Positions 28,571-35,156 of a stretch of DNA of 35,156 nucleotides are shown piece by piece; the first letter of the stretch is position 1; the number at the start of each line of letters is the position of its first letter. The DNA is from Acidobacterium sp. (lineage in GTDB: Bacteria > Acidobacteriota > Terriglobia > Terriglobales > Acidobacteriaceae), in contig PMAD01000142.1 in the NCBI GenBank assembly GCA_003152415.1, positions 15,273-50,428 of the forward strand. The letters run 5' to 3'. The translations under genes and the position numbers were made by a program. Below the pieces are notes generated by a model that ran no database searches, had not been told where the DNA came from, and worked only from the letters and a program-made list of their open reading frames with translations.

Positions 28571-29211
28571 CCGTGAGCGAAGAGAGCAATGGTCCGAACA
28601 AGTCGAGCACGGGGCCGGAAATCGATAAGGCGAGCGATCGCGAAGGGCCGGCGGTTGTCTCGCGCCGTTGGCTGCTGCTGAAGGCGGGAGTGGCGCTGAA
28701 TGGGCTGGTGGGGCTTGCCCTGGCCGTGCCCGTGGTGCGGTATCTGTTAGCGCCGGTTCGAAAGGATTCGTCGTACAAGTCATGGGTTTCGCTCGGCGAT
28801 GCGGACGGTTTTCCGGTGGGCGAGACGCGGCTTGTGTCTTTTAAGAACCCCTGGACGCAGCCGTGGGATGGACAAACGGACAACGTCGCGGCCTACGTGC
28901 GGCGCGAGGGCGCGAGCCAGTTCACTGTATTCGCGATCAACTGCGCGCATCTGGGATGCCCGGTGCGATGGTTCCCGCAGTCGCAGCTCTTCATGTGCCC
29001 GTGCCATGGTGGCGTTTACTATGCCGACGGCTCACGGGCTTCTGGGCCGCCGGAGCGCGGGCTTTTCACCTACGACTACAAAATAGTGGGAGAACAGTTA
29101 CAAATTGATGCGGGGCAGATGCCGAGCCTGTCGAATTCTGCAAAGCTGGTGAATATTTCCAGCCCGGCAAAGACTTCCGGTAACGATGGAGATTGCGGAT
29201 GCCGGGGATGA
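28567..29211 (+). CDS. Rieske [2Fe-2S] protein (ubiquinol/menaquinol-cytochrome c reductase)
   Basis: CAHLGCPVRW...CPCHGGVYYADG; single N-terminal TM; ATGA overlap with upstream gene. Confidence 0.95.
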   Translation: MTVSEESNGPNKSSTGPEIDKASDREGPAVVSRRWLLLKAGVALNGLVGLALAVPVVRYLLAPVRKDSSYKSWVSLGDADGFPVGETRLVSFKNPWTQPWDGQTDNVAAYVRREGASQFTVFAINCAHLGCPVRWFPQSQLFMCPCHGGVYYADGSRASGPPERGLFTYDYKIVGEQLQIDAGQMPSLSNSAKLVNISSPAKTSGNDGDCGCRG

Positions 29212-30695
29212 AGCAGAGCGGGAGGCGGATATACGACTGGTTCGAGCAGCGGCTCCAGGTCGAAGGCCCGATCAAAGACGCGGTACTGCACAAGGTGCCG
29301 CGCAACACGGCGAGCTGGTGGTACGTCTTCGGCAGCGCTGCGTTCACGCTGCTGATGCTGCAGATCGTGACGGGCATTTTGCTGGCGCTGGTCTATGTTC
29401 CGTCGGCGGCCGAGGCGTGGAACAGCCTGAACATCCTCAATCATCAGGTGCCGCTGGGTTGGTTTCTGCGCGCGGTGCATGCGTGGGGGTCGAATTTCAT
29501 GGTCGCCGTGGTGTTCATCCACATGGCGCAGGTATTTCTGTTCGGAGCGTACAAGTTTCCGCGCGAGCTGACCTGGACGGTTGGCGTTTTTCTGCTGCTG
29601 ATGACCCTTGGCATGGCGTTCACCGGACAGGTGCTGCGTTTCGATCAGGACGCGTACTGGGGCCTGGGCATCGGCGTCTTTATCCTGAGCCGCGTACCGT
29701 GGATGGGCGGCGGGCTAGTGCATCTGCTGCTCGGCGGGCCAACGATCGCGGGCGCGACGCTGTCGCGGTTCTTTGCGCTGCACGTGTTCGTGATTCCCGG
29801 AACGCTGCTGTTCCTGGCGCTGGTGCACGTGTGGATGGTGATCAAGCTGGGTATCAATGAGTGGCCGATGCCGGGGCGGCTCGTGCGCAAGTCCACCTAT
29901 ATCGCCGAGTACAACCAGCTCACGCACGAGGACGGAATCCCGTTTGTTCCGGGGGCGTTCTGGAAGGATCTGATCTTCTCCGCGGCGGTACTGGCGGCGG
30001 TGGGCGTATGCGCGGCGGTGTTTGGGCCGGCGGGACCGGGTGGGCAGCCTGATCCATCCATCACGCAGACGGTCCCGAAGCCGGACTTCCCTTTTCTATG
30101 GATTTACGCGGTGCTCTCGTATCTGCCGCCGTCGATGGAGACGCCCTTCATTCTGATCGCGCCGATTCTGATGATCGCAGGCCTGCTGGCGGTGCCTTTC
30201 GTTGCGTCGGAGGGCGAGAAGAGCTGGCATCGGCGGCCGGTTGCGGTGCTGGCGCTGGCCTCGGTCGCGGTCGGCTGGGGAGTGTTTACGCACCTGGCGA
30301 TGAATACGCCATGGAGCCCGCACATGGGCGCGTGGAGCGGGGATACGCTGCCGTTGGAATATTTGCGCGAGGCGACGCCACTGGTGCGGCAGGGAGCGGT
30401 GATTTTTCAGGCGAAGCAGTGCCGCAACTGCCATTCGATTGGCGGGCACGGCGGGGAACGCGGGCCAGCGCTGGACGCGGTGGCGACGCGGATGACGCCG
30501 GACCAGATGCGCTACAAGGTGGTGACGGGCGGCGGCAACATGCCGGCGTACGGCAAGAATCTGTCGCCGCCGGAAATTGAGGCGCTGGTGAGCTTCCTCG
30601 AGACGCTGCATCCGAAGGGCGAACCACCGGCGTTTGACGCATCGCAGCAGGCGGCGCAGTCGAACCCCGCTCCGGGTGGAAGCAACACGCCATGA
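29199..30695 (+). CDS. Cytochrome b (b/b6 family) with fused C-terminal cytochrome c
   Basis: YDWFEQRLQVEGPI, VHAWGSNFMVAVVFIH (HX13H), ALHVFVIPGTLLFLALVH (HX14H), C-terminal CRNCHSIGGHG with NMPAYG; GGAG ribosome-binding site 5' of ATG 29199. Confidence 0.95.
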   Translation: MPGMKQSGRRIYDWFEQRLQVEGPIKDAVLHKVPRNTASWWYVFGSAAFTLLMLQIVTGILLALVYVPSAAEAWNSLNILNHQVPLGWFLRAVHAWGSNFMVAVVFIHMAQVFLFGAYKFPRELTWTVGVFLLLMTLGMAFTGQVLRFDQDAYWGLGIGVFILSRVPWMGGGLVHLLLGGPTIAGATLSRFFALHVFVIPGTLLFLALVHVWMVIKLGINEWPMPGRLVRKSTYIAEYNQLTHEDGIPFVPGAFWKDLIFSAAVLAAVGVCAAVFGPAGPGGQPDPSITQTVPKPDFPFLWIYAVLSYLPPSMETPFILIAPILMIAGLLAVPFVASEGEKSWHRRPVAVLALASVAVGWGVFTHLAMNTPWSPHMGAWSGDTLPLEYLREATPLVRQGAVIFQAKQCRNCHSIGGHGGERGPALDAVATRMTPDQMRYKVVTGGGNMPAYGKNLSPPEIEALVSFLETLHPKGEPPAFDASQQAAQSNPAPGGSNTP

Positions 30696-31543
30696 GCGCG
30701 GAGACTCTTTTCACGAGGTGGGAGATTCCGTGGGGCGTGACCGCGGCCCTCGCCGTGACGGCGATCCTTTACGTACGAGGATGGTTGCAAATTCGGCGGA
30801 CGCGGCCTGACGTGTTTCCCGCATGGCGACTCGTCGCGTTTCTGGGCGGCGTGTTTGCGATTTTTGTGGCCGTAGCATCGCCGCTCGATACATTCAGCGA
30901 ATCGCTGCTGTTCATGCACATGGCGCAGCACTTTGTGCTGATGTCGATTGCGCCGCCGCTGATGGTGCTGGGGGCGCCGGTAGTTCCCATGCTGCGTGGT
31001 TTGCCGAGGCCGATAATTCGGCGCGTGCTGCGGCCCCTGTTCGCGACGGGGCTACTGCATCGGGTTGGAGCTTTCCTGACGCGGCCGCGAGTGGCCTGGA
31101 TCGCGATGAATGCGGCGTATCTTGGCTGGCACATTCCGAAGGCGTACGAATTCGCGCTGGCGTCAGAGGGTTGGCACAACTTTGAGCACGCCTGCTTTTT
31201 GTTCACGAGCCTGATGTTCTGGTGGCCAGTGATCGCGCCGTGGCCATACAGGCAGCACGGTTCACGGTGGCTGCTGCTTCCCTATTTGCTGCTTGCCGAT
31301 CTGGTGAATACCGGCCTTTCGGCGTTCCTGTGCTTCTCGGGCCGGCTGCTCTATCCGAGCTACGGAGCGGTCCCGCGGCTGTTCGGGCTGAGCGCGCTCA
31401 ACGATCAGATTGCGGCGGGGGCGTTCATGTGGGTGATGGGGTCGACGGTGTTTCTGGTTCCGGCCATCCTGATCACCATGCAGCTGCTCTCACCGCGCAG
31501 AACGCGGCTTGGTGCGCGGGGGATGGTGGTTGCACATCGGTGA
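30692..31543 (+). CDS. ctaG: Cytochrome c oxidase assembly protein, CtaG (caa3_CtaG) family
   Basis: ASPLDTFSESLLFMHMAQHFVLMSIAPPLMVLGAP...WHIPKAYEFALASEGWHNFEHACFLFTSLMFWWPV; ATGA overlap with upstream gene. Confidence 0.9.
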   Translation: MSAETLFTRWEIPWGVTAALAVTAILYVRGWLQIRRTRPDVFPAWRLVAFLGGVFAIFVAVASPLDTFSESLLFMHMAQHFVLMSIAPPLMVLGAPVVPMLRGLPRPIIRRVLRPLFATGLLHRVGAFLTRPRVAWIAMNAAYLGWHIPKAYEFALASEGWHNFEHACFLFTSLMFWWPVIAPWPYRQHGSRWLLLPYLLLADLVNTGLSAFLCFSGRLLYPSYGAVPRLFGLSALNDQIAAGAFMWVMGSTVFLVPAILITMQLLSPRRTRLGARGMVVAHR

Positions 31544-31588
31544 TCGAGGAGGGACCGGCCCCGCGCGATGACGGGACCGGAATCCAAG

Positions 31589-32608
31589 CTACGGTTTGGT
31601 GGCAAGAATCAGCGGCGACGGACCCGGAGACTCCAGCAGGCGTGGATTCCTGAAACCCGCCTCCTCCAGCCACGCGCCGATTTCTTCAAACGACCAGGTG
31701 TTGCCGTTCGTCGTGTTCACGAGCATGTTGACGGCGAAGAAAAGTCCATTCAAGGGACCGGTTCTTTCCTGATTGACGAGAAATTCCTGAACCGCGATGG
31801 TTCCGCCGCTGGCGAGGGCGTTGAAGGTTTTCGCGAGTAATTCGCGGCTGCGCGCCTCGCCTTCGCTGTGCAGGATGTGCCCCAGGGTCGCGAGCCCGTA
31901 GCCGGAGCCGAAGTCGGCTGTAAGCAGGTCGCCCTCGACAAAGGAGAAGCGGTCGGCGAATCCGAAGCGAGCGGCGGTCTTCTTCGTGACATCGATGACC
32001 TCGGGCCAGTCGACGGCGGTGACGTGCACGCGGGGCGAGCTTTGCGCCTGCGCTATGCCCCAAACACCCGAGCCCGCAGCGAGATCGAGGACGTTCAGCG
32101 TCGCCCCGGTGCTGCCGTAGTTCATCGCAGCCGCAAGGGTCTGGGCGGCTGGATAGCTCATGGGGAAGATGTCGAGCACGAAATTGTGGAAAAACTCGCC
32201 GCCGGACTTTTCGACGTTGACCGCCGTTACGGGATTGCCGGTAGCGACGACCTCGTTGATGTGCAGCCAGCGAGGAATGAGTTGTTCGCTGCAGTGCTTG
32301 ATAAGACCGCCCTGGAAGGACGGTTTGGTGCTGACGAGGAAGGCGTCGCTCTCCGGGGTGAGGGCGTAGCGGCCCTGCTTGTCTTTCGACAGGAACTCGA
32401 GGCCGACCAGCGCGTTCATGATCGCGGTCAGACCGCGGGCCGAGGCGCCCGTCACTTTCTCGACTTCCGGGATGGTTTTAGGTCCGCCGTCGAGAACGTC
32501 GAAGACATGGTGGCGGATGGCCGCCTCCAGCACGAGGGGTGGAATATAGCCCCAGGCCATTTGCATAATGCGTTCGGGGGTCACCTGCACAGGGGTCGCG
32601 GTTGCCAT
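31589..32608 (-). CDS. SAM-dependent O-methyltransferase (acetylserotonin O-methyltransferase-like)
   Basis: N-terminal dimerisation-like winged helix (AIRHHVFDVLDGGPKTIPEVEKVTGASARGLTAIMNALV), 'VLDLAAGSGVWGIA', 'HILHSEGEARSRELLAKTFNAL.SGGTIAVQEF'. Confidence 0.87.
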   Translation of the reverse strand: MATATPVQVTPERIMQMAWGYIPPLVLEAAIRHHVFDVLDGGPKTIPEVEKVTGASARGLTAIMNALVGLEFLSKDKQGRYALTPESDAFLVSTKPSFQGGLIKHCSEQLIPRWLHINEVVATGNPVTAVNVEKSGGEFFHNFVLDIFPMSYPAAQTLAAAMNYGSTGATLNVLDLAAGSGVWGIAQAQSSPRVHVTAVDWPEVIDVTKKTAARFGFADRFSFVEGDLLTADFGSGYGLATLGHILHSEGEARSRELLAKTFNALASGGTIAVQEFLVNQERTGPLNGLFFAVNMLVNTTNGNTWSFEEIGAWLEEAGFRNPRLLESPGPSPLILATKP

Positions 32609-32755
32609 AGTCTCTCCTCATTTCCGGGAATACCGGGGAATCTGGTTGCTGACAATCTGGGGAGCTTGGGGATTCGGCGAGTGTAGCAGTTTTGGGCGTG
32701 AATTTCGGGGCAGGAGCGGTTGCCGTTCGGCCGTCGAGAGCGGCGACAACGCAGC

Positions 32756-32787
32756 AAAAAGCGGGCTGACGCCAGGGCCAGCCCGCT
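32756..32787 (-). terminator. Intrinsic terminator on minus strand (9-bp perfect stem, 10-nt loop, T5)
   Basis: Plus-strand AAAAAGCGGGCTG-acgccagggc-CAGCCCGCT; read on minus strand as a hairpin followed by TTTTT. No convincing minus-strand CDS upstream. Confidence 0.6.
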
Positions 32788-32799
32788 GGGGGAGGAATG

Positions 32800-32845
32800 G
32801 TTTAACCCCTGTCCCCGGGATAAGGGTTCAGGTACGGGGTTAGAC
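32800..32845. other. Stem-loop GTTTAACCCC / GGGGTTAGAC
   Basis: 10-bp stem with one G:U on plus strand (32800-32809 / 32836-32845), 26-nt loop, in the noncoding gap. Confidence 0.45.
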
Positions 32846-33093
32846 GAAAGGGCCGATCAGGGGTAATCCTGGTTCCGGGGGGCCCTGCTCTTTGTACGCG
32901 GGCCCAGGTAGAATCGGATTGTTCGGTCAATCGTGAGGCGATCCGCCGTCAATACAAAGCACATCGCGGGGTTGGGCCCAGCGCTGACGGAGCCTCGGTT
33001 CCGGCCGCTAGCGTGTGCTGCGGTCTGTAATCCGTTGGGGCCCGCAATGGCGTACCAATTATGTAGACATATGAGCAGCCGAAGCGAGGCGCC

Positions 33094-33681
33094 ATGACTG
33101 CGCCCACGCAGCGGGTTCCGGACTCGGCGCTGATCGAGCGAATCATGGCGGGAGAAGAAGACGCGCTTTCCGCACTGTACGATCGCTACGCGGGCATGCT
33201 GTACGCCATGCTGGTGCGGATCCTGAAAGATACGAGCGCGGCCGAAGAGGTGCTGCAGGATCTGTTTCTGCAACTCTGGCGTGGCGCCTCGCGCTTTGAC
33301 GTGAGCCGCGGCTCGCTGCCCGCGTGGCTGCTGGTGATCGGGCGGAACCGTGCCCTTTCGCGGCTGCGCCGCCGGGATCGCCGGGAGGTCCTTGAAGATC
33401 CCGAAGAATTCTCGCTGGATTCGGTACCGTCCGCGGGCGATCTGGAGGACGAGGCGTGGCGGAGGCAGTTGATGGAGCGGTTGCGAGGCGCTATGGCCAC
33501 GCTGCCGCCGGAGCAAAAGGAAGCTTTGGAGCTGGCTTATTTTGAAGGGATGACGCAGACAGAGATTGCCGCACGGACCGGCAGTCCTCTGGGAACGGTG
33601 AAGTCGAGAGTGCGGGCCGCAATGCAGTCGCTTAAGCAGTTTTTTGACGATGGAACGACACCTCAATCCGGAAGACCCTGA
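33094..33681 (+). CDS. ECF-family RNA polymerase sigma factor
   Basis: Sigma-70 region 2 'LYDRYAGMLYAMLVRILKDTSAAEEVLQDLFLQLWRGASRFD', region 4 'LPPEQKEALELAYFEGMTQTEIAARTGSPLGTVKSRVRAAMQSLKQ'. Confidence 0.96.
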   Translation: MTAPTQRVPDSALIERIMAGEEDALSALYDRYAGMLYAMLVRILKDTSAAEEVLQDLFLQLWRGASRFDVSRGSLPAWLLVIGRNRALSRLRRRDRREVLEDPEEFSLDSVPSAGDLEDEAWRRQLMERLRGAMATLPPEQKEALELAYFEGMTQTEIAARTGSPLGTVKSRVRAAMQSLKQFFDDGTTPQSGRP

Positions 33682-34459
33682 CCTCTACGCGCTCGGCGCG
33701 CTCGACGGTGAGGAGAAGAAGGCGCTCGAGGCACACGTGCGCTCATGCCCGGCGTGCGCGCGCGAAGTCGATGCGGCCCGCCAGCGCGTGGCGCTGCTGG
33801 GGCTGGCGGCGCCCGCGGCCGCACTTCGGCCGTCGGTGAAAGAAGCGCTGATGCGGAGAGTGCGCGAGGAAAGGATTCCGGAAGCGTTGCGGGGACATGG
33901 CGCGCCAGGCCCGCAGCCGAAGCGGCCGCTCGGCTATTCGTGGCTGACGCCGGCTTTTGGCGCGGCTGCGGTGTTCTTCGCAGCGCTTGCGGTGCTGATC
34001 TTAATGAAGGATTTGCGCGATGCCGGGCGGATCGAGGAGCTGCAGGCACAGCTGGCGGTGGCGCAGTCGCGGTCGCTCCAGATTGCCAATGCTGCGGCGG
34101 AGACCGACAAGCTGCTCGGCACACCGGGAACGATGCGCGTCGGGCTGGAGCAGCAGGCGGGATGGCCATCAGGGCGCGCGGCTGTTTTGTACAACGCGAA
34201 AATGGGGATGGTGACGTGCGCAGGCTGGCTGCCTGCACCGCCTGCCGACAAGAGCTATCAGCTGTGGCTGGTGCCGATGCAGGGCGCGCCTGTGCCTCTT
34301 CGCGTGTTTACTGGCGGAGAGTGGAATGAGCCGGTGACCGCGCATGTTCCGCCGGGAATGGCCGCAAAGGCGTTCGCCGTCACGGTTGAGCCGAAGGGCG
34401 GGATGCCGTGGCCGACAGGACCGAAGGTCCTCGTCGGCGGCGTGAGCCAGGGCGAGTAG
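33650..34459 (+). CDS. Anti-sigma factor, zinc-binding, RskA-like
   Basis: HVRSCPAC (HX3CX2C), one TM (FGAAAVFFAALAVLILM), C-terminal RskA-like domain (KSYQLWLVPMQGAPVPLRVF); start overlaps the sigma factor 3' end. Confidence 0.92.
   Translation: MERHLNPEDPDLYALGALDGEEKKALEAHVRSCPACAREVDAARQRVALLGLAAPAAALRPSVKEALMRRVREERIPEALRGHGAPGPQPKRPLGYSWLTPAFGAAAVFFAALAVLILMKDLRDAGRIEELQAQLAVAQSRSLQIANAAAETDKLLGTPGTMRVGLEQQAGWPSGRAAVLYNAKMGMVTCAGWLPAPPADKSYQLWLVPMQGAPVPLRVFTGGEWNEPVTAHVPPGMAAKAFAVTVEPKGGMPWPTGPKVLVGGVSQGE

Positions 34460-35156
<697 letters not shown>

Noticed and set aside
31551-31602. Repeated GGGACCGG octamers between ctaG and the methyltransferase gene
   Set aside because: Only short direct copies in GC-rich DNA, no T-tract for a terminator and no conserved spacing.
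32857-33666. Minus-strand ORF (269 aa) across the noncoding island and antisense to the sigma factor
   Set aside because: Arg/His-rich, no recognisable motif, mostly the complement of the sigma gene; not a credible source for the transcript ending at the 32756-32787 terminator.

Overview
GC-rich window, most consistent with an Acidobacteriota (Terriglobia-like) chromosome; this taxonomic guess rests on the Oar-like TonB receptors and overall gene content. Most of it is ordinary chromosomal coding sequence. Order: membrane glycosyltransferase-like protein (truncated at left edge), degenerate EAL-HDOD protein, second polytopic membrane protein, MBL-fold hydrolase, obg, two very large Oar-like TonB-dependent receptors, mnmG, an AbrB/PIN toxin-antitoxin pair, dnaB, DUF4440-like protein, alr, ABHD18-like hydrolase, acpS, small orphan protein, geranylgeranyl-reductase-like flavoprotein, a contiguous caa3 oxidase plus b/c-complex operon (coxB-coxA-coxC-unknown membrane protein-diheme cyt c lipoprotein-Rieske-cyt b/c fusion-ctaG), an O-methyltransferase, an ECF sigma/RskA-like anti-sigma pair, and alaS (truncated at right edge). 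The best candidate for something undescribed is the 5' leader of the second TonB receptor (about 9499-9605). It can be drawn as an H-type pseudoknot inside a closing stem, followed by a hairpin that buries the Shine-Dalgarno sequence, a riboswitch-like layout. Other leads: a G9 tract inside that receptor gene (possible phase variation), heptanucleotide tandem repeats (one expanded in frame inside mnmG), a TA operator with a nested extended -10, a hairpin-dense noncoding island with a minus-strand terminator, and an unusual b/c complex (PDFP in place of PEWY, fused cytochrome c, unknown extra membrane protein). No CRISPR, tRNA, rRNA or IS element was recognised. All calls were made by eye; no homology search or folding program was run.
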